From: Pseudomonadota bacterium
GTDB taxonomy: Bacteria > Desulfobacterota > WTBG01 > CAIYCZ01
DNA length: 7,421 nt
NCBI GenBank assembly: GCA_026388865.1
Contig: JAPLIX010000369.1
Coordinates: forward strand, 1 to 7,421
Direction: 5' to 3'
The notes under the pieces are model-generated. The model saw only the letters and a list, made by a program, of their open reading frames with translations. It had not been told where the DNA came from and made no database searches. A program made the position numbers and the translations under genes. Below are positions 1 to 6,863 of this stretch, in pieces. How positions within the stretch are numbered: the stretch's first letter is position 1; each line of letters begins with the position of its first letter.

Positions 1-1
1 C

Positions 2-1903
2 TACCCGGGGTTAGTGTCTCTTGACAGCGCCAAGACGTTAATCCAGGTGGACTTTTTTGAAGAGCAGATGGATTATACGACCACCTTCAAGGAGCTGCAG
101 GCGTTGCGCAAGAAATATGAAGATGACAATCACTTTATAGCCATAGCCGGCAATCCCATGCACATCGGCTACATTGAGAGCTATGTGCCGCAGGCGCTTA
201 AGATTTTTGTCTACACCATTATCGCCATGCTTTTGATGTTATTTCTGTTTTTCCGCTCCAAGCGCGGCATGGTGATGCCGGTTATTGCAGCGCTGATCAG
301 CGCGGTGTGGGGCCTGGGGTTCCTGGCCATGCTCAACTTCAACCTTGACCCGCTGGTGCTGGTGTTCCCGTTTCTCATCGGCGCCATGGCCGCATCGCAC
401 GCGGTGCAGGTGGTGAAGCGCTACCGGGAAGAGTCCATTGCGCTTGGTGAAGGCAAGGCAGCCTGCAAGAAGGTTATTACCAGCCTGTTTGTTCCCGGCC
501 TTGCGGGAATTGTGACTGATGCTTCGGGTATTCTGATTATCGCCATTACGCCGATCGATATTCTGTACAAGATAACACTATCCTGCGCGTTCTGGGCCTT
601 TGGGACCGTCTTTATCGCGTTTTTTCTGCTGCCCATCATCTTTTCCTATTTCCCGGTGCAGACAACACCGGAAAAGGAGGGGTTTCTGGACAGGATGCTG
701 CATGGTATTGGTCATTTTATCTGCCGCAAGGGGAAAATCCCCATTCTGGTCATTGTATTGATTGTCTCCATCTGGGGATATTTCCAGCAGCTGAAGCTGC
801 CGGTAGGGAATGTGGTGCCGGGGTCTGAGATCCTGTGGCCGTTCCACCGCTACAACGTGGATGCGTTCCGGCTCATCTTTAACATGCCGCTTTTGAACCC
901 CATGTACATAGTGTGCGAAGGTGACAAACCATTTACCCAGATGACCCCGATCGTTCTCCGCGACATACTGAAATTTGCGCGCTACATGTCGCGAACCCCT
1001 AACCAGCGGGTCATATTCGTGGGGAGCCTATCCGGCCCGATTCCGAATTACAACCGGGCGGTGAGAGATTCTGACCCTAAATGGATATTTGCCCCTACGG
1101 TTGATATGCAGCTCAAAATGCTCCAATGGGTTATTTACACTACCGGAGCTCCCGGCGCCTGGGATAAATATCTCGACGCTGACCAGCAGCGCGCAAATAT
1201 CGTCCTGTTCCTGCGTGACAAGACAGCGGACAGCCTCAGAGAAGTTATTGACCGGATCAATAAATTTATTGCGGAGGAGTCGGTCTCCACCAAGCCGGTA
1301 AAGGATATAGTGAATAAAGCGGAGACAACTTTTAACTTCAAGTATCGCCTGGCCGGCGGCACCGCGGGTGTCCAGGCAGGCATCAATGAGACACTGGTGA
1401 AATACAATGGCCTCACCACCATCATTGCCTACATCATGTGCTTCTTTTTTGTTACCCTGTTCTTTCAGTCATTTGTGGCAGCGATCTTTATCACCCTGCC
1501 GCTTCTGACCTCGACCTTTTTGACGCAGGCGTTCATGACCCTCATGAACCCGCCGATCCCCTTAACCACGGCAACCCTGCCGATAGCATCAGTGGGCATG
1601 GGGCTTGGTGTTGACTATTCGATCTATATTGTCGGCCGTATTATTGAGGAATACCGGGATAACAAACGTGACCTGAATGACGCGATTGCCGTATCGCTGG
1701 GAACGTCCGGGAAAGCGGTCCTGTATGTCGGCTTAACCCTCATCTGCGGCCTTGGATTCTGGGCAATCTCCAAGCTGATGTTCCAGGCATTGATGGGCCT
1801 GCTGCTGGCAATTGTGCTGATAATTAACATGCTGGGAGCGATTTTTGTCGTACCCAGTTTTATCTCGCTGTTTAAACCAAAATTTATAACTTCTAAACGA
1901 TAG
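2..1903 (+). CDS. RND/MMPL superfamily inner-membrane transporter, 5' partial
   Basis: Inner-membrane exporter-like protein of the RND superfamily (MMPL/SSD type). The frame is open to the left edge, so the gene starts outside the window; the GTG at 14 lies inside the first periplasmic domain and is not a start. Residues counted from that GTG: end of periplasmic loop 1 (about 1-60), then eleven hydrophobic segments at about 64-81, 88-107, 113-132, 159-181, 186-210, 243-257, 466-483, 486-510, 518-541, 566-586 and 592-616, matching TM2-TM12 of the RND fold, with the large loop 2 at 258-465. TM1 and most of loop 1 (roughly 150-250 residues) are missing. TM10 carries the family motif GMGLGVDYSIYIVGR (Asp533); the equivalent place in TM4 reads GAMAASHAVQ, without the Asp. 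RND exporters are driven by the proton gradient. Its neighbours (DUF1302 and DUF1329) suggest a hydrophobic substrate carried across the envelope. The family is certain; the substrate is unknown. Confidence 0.93.
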   Translation, partial: YPGLVSLDSAKTLIQVDFFEEQMDYTTTFKELQALRKKYEDDNHFIAIAGNPMHIGYIESYVPQALKIFVYTIIAMLLMLFLFFRSKRGMVMPVIAALISAVWGLGFLAMLNFNLDPLVLVFPFLIGAMAASHAVQVVKRYREESIALGEGKAACKKVITSLFVPGLAGIVTDASGILIIAITPIDILYKITLSCAFWAFGTVFIAFFLLPIIFSYFPVQTTPEKEGFLDRMLHGIGHFICRKGKIPILVIVLIVSIWGYFQQLKLPVGNVVPGSEILWPFHRYNVDAFRLIFNMPLLNPMYIVCEGDKPFTQMTPIVLRDILKFARYMSRTPNQRVIFVGSLSGPIPNYNRAVRDSDPKWIFAPTVDMQLKMLQWVIYTTGAPGAWDKYLDADQQRANIVLFLRDKTADSLREVIDRINKFIAEESVSTKPVKDIVNKAETTFNFKYRLAGGTAGVQAGINETLVKYNGLTTIIAYIMCFFFVTLFFQSFVAAIFITLPLLTSTFLTQAFMTLMNPPIPLTTATLPIASVGMGLGVDYSIYIVGRIIEEYRDNKRDLNDAIAVSLGTSGKAVLYVGLTLICGLGFWAISKLMFQALMGLLLAIVLIINMLGAIFVVPSFISLFKPKFITSKR

Positions 1904-1986
1904 CACGCTATGTGCGGTACCAGACTGATTAATCTGCGTGAGGGAAAGAAAGGAAGCTTAACAATTATTTTAGTTGCAAAAACAAT

Positions 1987-2014
1987 TTGACTGGGATAAG
2001 TAAATTTAAAAAAT
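1987..2014 (+). promoter_or_regulatory. Weak sigma70-like promoter candidate ahead of the DUF1302 gene
   Basis: TTGACT (1987-1992) matches five of six -35 consensus bases. With a 16-nt spacer, AAAAAT (2009-2014) matches four of six -10 bases. The region is A/T-rich, so a chance match is quite possible. If real, it would let the DUF1302-DUF1329 pair be expressed separately from the upstream transporter, with an untranslated leader of about 90 nt. Confidence 0.25.
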
Positions 2015-2102
2015 AGAGAAGGGGCAGGTGCGGACACAATTTCTGGTGCTGGTTAAAGAGGGTAAAAACAGAACGTATCTGAAAATCTATTAATCTAAAA
2101 AA

Positions 2103-2109
2103 GGGAGGG
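2103..2109 (+). promoter_or_regulatory. Ribosome binding site that sets the DUF1302 start
   Basis: GGGAGGG sits upstream of two adjacent in-frame start candidates, TTG at 2111 and ATG at 2114. The GGAGG core (2104-2108) ends 5 nt before the ATG and only 2 nt before the TTG, so the ATG is the start. Confidence 0.8.
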
Positions 2110-2113
2110 CTTG

Positions 2114-3691
2114 ATGAAACGCAAAATTCTATTCCTATCAGCGATCATTCTGGTTTTTATAGTAAGCGCTTCAGGGGTACGGCAGGTAATGGCAGAGGTG
2201 CGTCTTGCAGATGACAAGATAATTCTGAACGGCACCATTAAGCAGACCATGTACATACGGACCCAGATGAACAGTACCGAGTACAAAGAGTACCATAAGA
2301 CACACGTCGACTACAATCGGTTCAGCGCCCTGCTTCAAGCGCAGTTTAAAATCAAAGACTGCCAGGAAGAATCAATCAATTTTATCACCGCTCTTAAATA
2401 CTGGTATGAACTGGCACCGGTTTATGATCCTAAGATGCGCAACGGCATGAGCCCCGCTGTCCCCGAAAGAGACAGAAACTGGTACTCACGCACCAAGGAC
2501 CGCGATTATGTTTCCGAGGCATATATAGATTACATTCGCGGGCCATGGAATATACGGTTCGGCCAGCAGATTGTGGTCTGGGGTGAGACGGATATCAAGC
2601 GGACTGTTGACATCATTAACCCCATTGACGTCAGGCTCGGCTCTCCGGGTGTTGATGCCTGGGAAGAAATAAAAATGGGCCTGTTCATGCTGCGGGGCAC
2701 CTACCAGACACAGCTTCCCGGCAGCCTTCTTTTGGAAGCACTCTATATTCCCGGTGATTTCAGGCCGGCGCGGCTGCCTGTGGAGGGCACCCATTACGGT
2801 CCGAATCCCGTCGTCAGTAAAGACGGATTTTATCCATACATGCCCTATGGCGTTACTACGTGGCTGTTTGATCAGGCACGCAAGGATGCACCGGGCTGGG
2901 AAATGAAAAATTATGAAATAGGACTTCGTGTCCGCGGCTTTAGTTATAATATTGACTGGACACTTCTCTATTATAATGGTCTGTATGACGCGCCGATTGC
3001 CATAGCTGATACGCTGAACAGCGAATTCCTTTCTAACTATATTTCCAAGGGGATTGTGGGCTCTATCACCAAAAAACCGCAGCACCCGGTATTATCTGAT
3101 GAAAAATGTTTTCAGTACCCGCGCTACAGCATGATCGGCGGAACCGCCCAGACGGTTGTACCCGCACTGCATGACTCGGTATGGCGCCTGGAGTGGTTTT
3201 ATAACCACAATGAGCCCTACAACCGCGGGACAAATGCCGACAGCAGCAAAATATATGATACGGTAAAGCGTGACGGCTGCGGCATGGGCCTCAACTATGG
3301 TGATAAGTTTAAGCTCGGCTCTTTCACCCACAAGTACTGCGATGATAAAATGATGGACGTGAGCCTCACCTTATTTTATGAAAAGGTATTTCACTGGGAT
3401 GATGATATTATCATCTCTGAGACCGGCAGAGGGCATCGCCGCGGCGCATCCCACTCCTCAGAGATCGCCTGGAGCGCGCAGCAGTTCTTATTCCATCAGC
3501 AGTTCATGGTCATGTTCATGGGCAGCTATAATCCGATCGGCAAATATTTTATCTGTCCGATTTTTTCCTATGTTCCGGGAAACCACTGGCGCTGGGAACT
3601 TGGCTTCCCGACCTACGGCTCCAGAACACCGTCCAACAAGGGTCTGCATGATAAAGACAGCGTTCTGCTCCGCATGCGCTATGAGTTTTAA
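2114..3691 (+). CDS. DUF1302 family outer-membrane beta-barrel protein
   Basis: 525-residue secreted protein of the DUF1302 family. Residues 1-27 form a classical signal peptide: the basic start MKRK, a hydrophobic core at 5-20, and a likely cut after VMA27. The mature part is rich in aromatic and alternating polar/hydrophobic segments, as expected for an outer-membrane barrel. It ends in LLRMRYEF, with the C-terminal Phe typical of substrates of the BAM insertion machinery. The family-typical block lies at about 132-174: EAYIDYIRGPW, then RFGQQIVVWGETD, then DIINPIDVR. The start is fixed by the GGGAGGG site at 2103-2109. The DUF1329 gene follows after 67 nt, and an RND transporter gene precedes it. 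This trio is recurrent, and DUF1302 is usually taken as the outer-membrane channel or scaffold of the set; its biochemical role is not established. It is odd in having five cysteines in the mature protein (83, 332, 389, 409, 481). Family assignment is firm, function is inferred. Confidence 0.9.
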   Translation: MKRKILFLSAIILVFIVSASGVRQVMAEVRLADDKIILNGTIKQTMYIRTQMNSTEYKEYHKTHVDYNRFSALLQAQFKIKDCQEESINFITALKYWYELAPVYDPKMRNGMSPAVPERDRNWYSRTKDRDYVSEAYIDYIRGPWNIRFGQQIVVWGETDIKRTVDIINPIDVRLGSPGVDAWEEIKMGLFMLRGTYQTQLPGSLLLEALYIPGDFRPARLPVEGTHYGPNPVVSKDGFYPYMPYGVTTWLFDQARKDAPGWEMKNYEIGLRVRGFSYNIDWTLLYYNGLYDAPIAIADTLNSEFLSNYISKGIVGSITKKPQHPVLSDEKCFQYPRYSMIGGTAQTVVPALHDSVWRLEWFYNHNEPYNRGTNADSSKIYDTVKRDGCGMGLNYGDKFKLGSFTHKYCDDKMMDVSLTLFYEKVFHWDDDIIISETGRGHRRGASHSSEIAWSAQQFLFHQQFMVMFMGSYNPIGKYFICPIFSYVPGNHWRWELGFPTYGSRTPSNKGLHDKDSVLLRMRYEF

Positions 3692-3707
3692 GAGCTGCAG
3701 GCTCTTA
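3689..3707 (+). other. Small intercistronic hairpin at the DUF1302 stop
   Basis: TAAGAGC (3689-3695) and GCTCTTA (3701-3707) are perfect inverted repeats around the 5-nt loop TGCAG; the left arm includes the TAA stop codon. A T7 run occurs only at 3724-3730, 16 nt beyond the stem, so a normal intrinsic terminator is unlikely. It may stabilise or process the mRNA between the DUF1302 and DUF1329 cistrons, or be chance. Confidence 0.35.
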
Positions 3708-3758
3708 TAAGTGAATATATAAGTTTTTTTATAAACAATGAAGTGAAGGAGGTTATAC

Positions 3759-5072
3759 ATGAGTTTACGAAGGTTTCAAACAAATGTACCAATGCTCTGC
3801 CTGACACTGATTGTTCTTGCGCTACTTCTTGCGGCTCCGGTTGTGGTCTGTGCGGAACAGCTTAACTTTCCTCTTGCTGCCTTCAGTGACGAGGAACTGG
3901 CAAAGGTGCGCGACTGGGAAAAGACCTGGGCGGGCAAGAAAATTGATCAGAACAATGTCGACCAGATTAAGGAGTTTTTACCAGAATCTTATGCCGGCGT
4001 TTATAAAAAACCCGAGGTCTGGTTCGAGCCCAAGGGATTCTGGTTCACCATTGTACCCTATAAGCGCTACATAGAAACCAAGGGGATGATTGAGGCGACT
4101 AATAAATATAATACTCAAGTCAAAGTTGATGCTTCAGGTATAATACAGAATTACGGGGAAACAGCTGGCATGCCGTTCCCGAATCCGGCACTTTCAGATC
4201 CTGTAAAAGGCGGCCAGCAGATTGCCTGGAATTTTGATTTCAATACCCATGGCGATGCCTATCACTGGTTCAGAATCGGCCCGGCCCTTGAAGTTAAACA
4301 GAAGACCGAGCGGGTCTCCAACCAGGACATGTACGAGCTTTATTGGGTGAGCCGTGTGGATGTTGATCCCAAGCCGAACCTTATGGCCAGTAACCCGAAG
4401 GGTATCCGCCGGGGCTATTATCTCCACATGTACAAGCCGCCCGAGTTCATCCACACCAGCATGTTCAACCTGCGCTATCTGGATTACAGCAAGAGTGATG
4501 ATGGATACATGTGGTACAGCCAGTTCAGGAGAATCCGCAGAGTTTCAACGGCGCAAAGAACCGACTCTATTGACGGCTCTGACCTTATCTATGATGATGA
4601 ATATTTATGGGACGGCGCAATCCCCAGAAATACGTATAAATATATCGGCAGAAAAGACCTGCTGTGTTCCCGCCAGATGGATATAAAGAAACTGGAACGA
4701 GTATCCGGGCAGGGCATGCCGAATGGCATAATAAGGGAACGCCTCAATACATTTGTGGTTGAGGTCGTGAGCAGAGATCCGAATTACATTTATAAAAAAC
4801 GGGTATGGTACGTTGACCCTGAAAGTTACTACATCCAGTGGACCGAGATATATGATCAGCTGGGCAGGTTCTGGAAGTGTTTTGAGAACTGGACTAATCA
4901 GTACACGGAACAAACCACCGGTGAGATGAAAAAAGTAATTGTCGGCACTGAATTTATGGATTTTCAGCGTATCCATTGCGGCATCAGCATTCAGGAGTGC
5001 AAGGGCGTCGGTCTGAAAGAAATTGACCAGAAAAATTTCACCATCGATAACCTGCAGAAGGGCGGATACTAA
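3759..5072 (+). CDS. DUF1329 family periplasmic protein (outer membrane lipoprotein-sorting-like)
   Basis: 437-residue exported protein, normal length for DUF1329, a family with a LolA/LolB-like lipid-binding fold often labelled 'outer membrane lipoprotein-sorting protein'. The signal peptide has RR near the start, a hydrophobic core at about 13-30, and a likely signal peptidase I cut at VCA32/E33. Cys31 is preceded by VVV, a poor lipobox, so lipidation is doubtful. Family features visible: GMPFPNP at 137-143 followed by QQIAWN; the stretch 249-286 with WYSQFRRIRRVS, then GSDLIYDDEYLWDG, the most typical part of the family. Four cysteines lie in the mature C-terminal half (303, 374, 407, 414). 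The ribosome site AAGGAGG (3746-3752) is ideally placed 6 nt before the ATG. It is downstream of DUF1302 in the same apparent operon and is followed by a strong terminator. Inferred role: periplasmic carrier of a hydrophobic molecule between the RND transporter and the outer-membrane barrel. Family certain, substrate unknown. Confidence 0.92.
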   Translation: MSLRRFQTNVPMLCLTLIVLALLLAAPVVVCAEQLNFPLAAFSDEELAKVRDWEKTWAGKKIDQNNVDQIKEFLPESYAGVYKKPEVWFEPKGFWFTIVPYKRYIETKGMIEATNKYNTQVKVDASGIIQNYGETAGMPFPNPALSDPVKGGQQIAWNFDFNTHGDAYHWFRIGPALEVKQKTERVSNQDMYELYWVSRVDVDPKPNLMASNPKGIRRGYYLHMYKPPEFIHTSMFNLRYLDYSKSDDGYMWYSQFRRIRRVSTAQRTDSIDGSDLIYDDEYLWDGAIPRNTYKYIGRKDLLCSRQMDIKKLERVSGQGMPNGIIRERLNTFVVEVVSRDPNYIYKKRVWYVDPESYYIQWTEIYDQLGRFWKCFENWTNQYTEQTTGEMKKVIVGTEFMDFQRIHCGISIQECKGVGLKEIDQKNFTIDNLQKGGY

Positions 5073-5096
5073 CAGAGCGCTAACCACGCATACTCT

Positions 5097-5128
5097 AAAG
5101 CCTGCCTCTCGTGAGGCAGGCTTTTTTT
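5097..5128 (+). terminator. Strong Rho-independent terminator
   Basis: AAAGCCTGCCTC (5097-5108) and GAGGCAGGCTTT (5113-5124) form a perfect 12-bp stem closed by the tetraloop TCGT, and the T-run continues to 5128. It lies 25 nt after the DUF1329 stop and ends the envelope-module transcript. The A-tract on the left arm gives it some potential on the opposite strand too, but no gene converges here. Confidence 0.93.
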
Positions 5129-5162
5129 GTCGCTTGCGACGCGCAGCAAAACAATAATTTTC

Positions 5163-5192
5163 TTGACATCAATCCGGCGATTTAGTTAATAT
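5163..5192 (+). promoter_or_regulatory. Probable sigma70-type promoter for the second membrane operon
   Basis: A perfect -35 hexamer TTGACA (5163-5168) is followed, after an 18-nt spacer, by TAATAT (5187-5192), which matches four of six -10 bases. It lies just after the terminator of the previous unit and points at the gene starting at 5365. Transcription would begin near 5199. Confidence 0.6.
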
Positions 5193-5198
5193 GAGCGC

Positions 5199-5351
5199 AC
5201 TCACGACTGGCAGACTGTCGCCGGCAGGCCACCATCTTGATACGTATGTACAGGTATATATTCAGTATGCGTCATAAAAAAGTATTCCGACTCTCCCATT
5301 GCTTTCTGCATTTTAAAACAATAAATCCTGACACTATAAAACAACAATCAC
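5199..5351 (+). other. Long untranslated leader of the second operon
   Basis: About 165 nt separate the inferred transcription start from the next start codon, and no gene fits in between. Near its beginning is an imperfect dyad CGACTGGCAGACTGTCG (5204-5220; CGAC and GTCG arms, with one more matching pair inside) that could be a repressor site overlapping the initial transcribed region. I recognise no riboswitch family in it and no terminator/antiterminator pair. The right part is A/T-rich. Confidence 0.4.
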
Positions 5352-5359
5352 AAGGAGGA
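5352..5359 (+). promoter_or_regulatory. Ribosome binding site choosing between two overlapping ATGs
   Basis: AAGGAGGA lies before ATG at 5361 and ATG at 5365, which are in different frames. The GGAGG core (5354-5358) is 6 nt from the 5365 ATG but only 2 nt from the 5361 ATG, so the long frame from 5365 is the one used. Confidence 0.8.
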
Positions 5360-5364
5360 CATGC

Positions 5365-6135
5365 ATGCTAAGGGCACTCGCTATTGCAGTCTCAGGTATC
5401 GTATATTTTATTTTGTCCCTGCTTATCTTTTTACCTTTCCGCATGAAGCCGGTGGAGAACTACAACCTGTTTGCTTTACCCGTCCTGGCAGCTATTTTCC
5501 TCGGGCTGGTATATAAAGTTTGCACGGTTGAAAAAGAGAGCAAGGGCTATCTGTATGCTTTTTACGCAGGAATCCTTATGTGGCAGGTAGTCGGGGAAAT
5601 TCCCTTTATCAAGGTTCCTGCCGGACACATACTGCAGTTCAGCGACCTTAACATTAAAATGCTCGGCGGGTACTACTATATGCTTGCCGGGTGGGTTCTG
5701 CTGCACATTTTATGGCGAAGCGGGGCAATTAAAAAGCAAGTGGCATTTATGTTCGTCATATTTCTTGGCATCTGGTCGTTTGAGCTCTACATGGATAACT
5801 ATTCATTCAGGGTGCCGATGCAGGTTATGCCCATGGTATCCAATGTAATTATGCTGTTCGCCGTGGTTGTGAGTATTTTCCTTCTCGTACTTGCGAGAAA
5901 AGCGGCGACCATCGAGAAGAAAACAATTATCGGCGGTGTTTTATATATATCCATCTCGCTCATCATGATGGCTTCCGGGCAATGGAAAAAGCCTCAGGAT
6001 TTTTATATTAAATATGAGAGCACCGGCATAGAGAATGAAATTAAGGAACTGCAGGAAGAGCGCCAGTATATTGAAGAAATCAAAACGACGATGGGTATCC
6101 AGTCCTATATGACTCCCAATCCCTGGGCGCGCTGA
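5365..6135 (+). CDS. Seven-helix integral membrane protein of unknown family
   Basis: 256 residues; I do not recognise the family. Seven hydrophobic segments are visible at about 6-25, 34-54, 61-76, 101-117, 124-142, 155-177 and 186-204. The C-terminal tail (205-256) is soluble, with a charged, probably helical stretch at 222-243 (rich in Glu, Gln and Lys, possibly a short coiled coil) that could dock a partner. There is no cleavable signal peptide; the first helix looks like a membrane anchor. Two histidines lie at or near predicted helices (His88 and His114), along with several Trp and Tyr residues, which would be compatible with cofactor or quinone contact, though this is speculation. It is the first gene of the second operon, behind a likely promoter and a long leader, and is followed after 63 nt by another unknown membrane protein. 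Coding is well supported by length, ribosome site and membrane-protein composition. Confidence 0.88.
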   Translation: MLRALAIAVSGIVYFILSLLIFLPFRMKPVENYNLFALPVLAAIFLGLVYKVCTVEKESKGYLYAFYAGILMWQVVGEIPFIKVPAGHILQFSDLNIKMLGGYYYMLAGWVLLHILWRSGAIKKQVAFMFVIFLGIWSFELYMDNYSFRVPMQVMPMVSNVIMLFAVVVSIFLLVLARKAATIEKKTIIGGVLYISISLIMMASGQWKKPQDFYIKYESTGIENEIKELQEERQYIEEIKTTMGIQSYMTPNPWAR

Positions 6136-6198
6136 AGATAGCTATAGGAACTTGTTGTTATAAACGAGATATCCCATGAGATAATCGGAGGACACAGT

Positions 6199-6849
6199 AT
6201 GGCAGAAAACTACACAACACCGCTTGCCCGCGCGGCAAGAATTATGGAAATTATAATCCCCTGCTACATGTTCGGCAAGGCCTGGGGAATTGCGGACGCA
6301 AGGACGGTTGACCTGTTCCGCGCCATGTTCCCCCCGTTTCTGATAGACATAGCGGAATTTTTTAAAAAAATAATGCAGACGGATAACGCCAATATCCAGC
6401 GCTTTTTTTCTACCGTTTCAGGTGCGATAGTAGGGTTCGTTGTTGTTGCGCTGCTGGCGCTGGTCATGCATTTTGTGCTTCGGGACAGAAAATATCTTGA
6501 TTCCCTGCGTTTCACATCGGTCTCCCTGATACCGATCGCGGTCCTGAACGGAACGCTCTCGCACGCAATTAAAACACTGATAGAAAATATGGGCACGCAG
6601 ACTGCTGACGCGCTGTATGCAAGCACGGTGAGCAGCTCCCGGGGCAATATCCTGATAGACGGCACCTTTTACCTGACTGCCATGTGGATGATGGGACGGC
6701 GGACCGGGGTCAGCCGCGGAAGACGCTACGGCGTTATTGGTGTGGGCATCGGCTTTATGGTGATCTATATGGCACTGGGCCTGATGATATCTCCCGGTGA
6801 GTGGCAGGCGCTTCTGCCTAAACTGCAACAGGCGTTAGCCCATCACTAA
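6199..6849 (+). CDS. Integral membrane protein of unknown family
   Basis: 216 residues; family not recognised. The clearest membrane spans are at about 75-94 and 177-198, with weaker candidates at 105-122 and 152-166; the N-terminal stretch 14-30 is amphipathic to hydrophobic and carries one Cys (22). Arg-rich turns (RRTG, then RGRR, 167-176) lie before the last helix, which by the positive-inside rule puts that loop in the cytoplasm. The layout loosely recalls Yip1-type multi-helix proteins, but no motif proves it. GGAGG at 6187-6191 is 7 nt from the ATG. The next gene begins only 14 nt after the stop, so the two are almost certainly co-transcribed and perhaps translationally coupled. The neighbouring iron-sulfur membrane protein suggests a subunit or assembly factor of a membrane redox complex; this is inference from context only. 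Confidence 0.87.
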   Translation: MAENYTTPLARAARIMEIIIPCYMFGKAWGIADARTVDLFRAMFPPFLIDIAEFFKKIMQTDNANIQRFFSTVSGAIVGFVVVALLALVMHFVLRDRKYLDSLRFTSVSLIPIAVLNGTLSHAIKTLIENMGTQTADALYASTVSSSRGNILIDGTFYLTAMWMMGRRTGVSRGRRYGVIGVGIGFMVIYMALGLMISPGEWQALLPKLQQALAHH

Positions 6850-6850
6850 G

Positions 6851-6856
6851 AGGAGG
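6851..6856 (+). promoter_or_regulatory. Ribosome binding site fixing the start at 6864
   Basis: AGGAGG lies immediately after the preceding stop codon. It is 7 nt before ATG 6864 but only 1 nt before the in-frame TTG at 6858, so the ATG is the start. Confidence 0.8.
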
Positions 6857-6863
6857 ATTGAAA

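Larger units (their letters stand above)
1904..2113. other. 210-nt A-rich intergenic region without a gene
   Basis: No credible gene is present. The longest short frame (ATG at 1910, 26 codons) has no ribosome binding site. No stem with a U-run follows the transporter stop, so read-through from the transporter into the DUF1302 gene is possible. The segment 1960-2100 is rich in A on this strand (many AAAA tracts) and contains a weak promoter-like pair, listed separately. A long-range pairing of CACGC (1904-1908) with GCGTG (1936-1940) is visible, but it encloses a large unpaired loop and has no U-tract. Confidence 0.6.

Noticed and set aside
14..16. GTG as the start of the RND transporter gene
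   Set aside because: The frame continues open to the window edge, no ribosome site precedes it, and it would start in the middle of the first periplasmic domain without TM1.
1904..1940. CACGC/GCGTG inverted repeat as a terminator of the RND gene
   Set aside because: The stem is short, the enclosed loop is large, and no U-run follows.
1910..1990. Short frame of 26 codons after the transporter stop
   Set aside because: No ribosome binding site, and no recognisable domain or signal.
2486..3085. 199-codon open frame on the minus strand
   Set aside because: It lies wholly inside the DUF1302 gene, has no recognisable domain, and is explained as a shadow of the plus-strand coding sequence.
3849..3857. 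Lipoprotein lipobox ending at Cys31 of the DUF1329 protein
   Set aside because: The residues before the Cys are VVV; a small residue (Gly, Ala or Ser) at -1 is expected. VCA/E fits signal peptidase I better.
4605..5087. 160-codon open frame on the minus strand overlapping the end of the DUF1329 gene
   Set aside because: It is antisense to a well-supported gene, with no recognisable protein family and no promoter or ribosome site of note.
5191..5274. Short frame of 27 codons (ATG at 5191) ahead of the seven-helix gene
   Set aside because: The ATG overlaps the predicted -10 box, so it would not be transcribed from that promoter, and there is no ribosome binding site.
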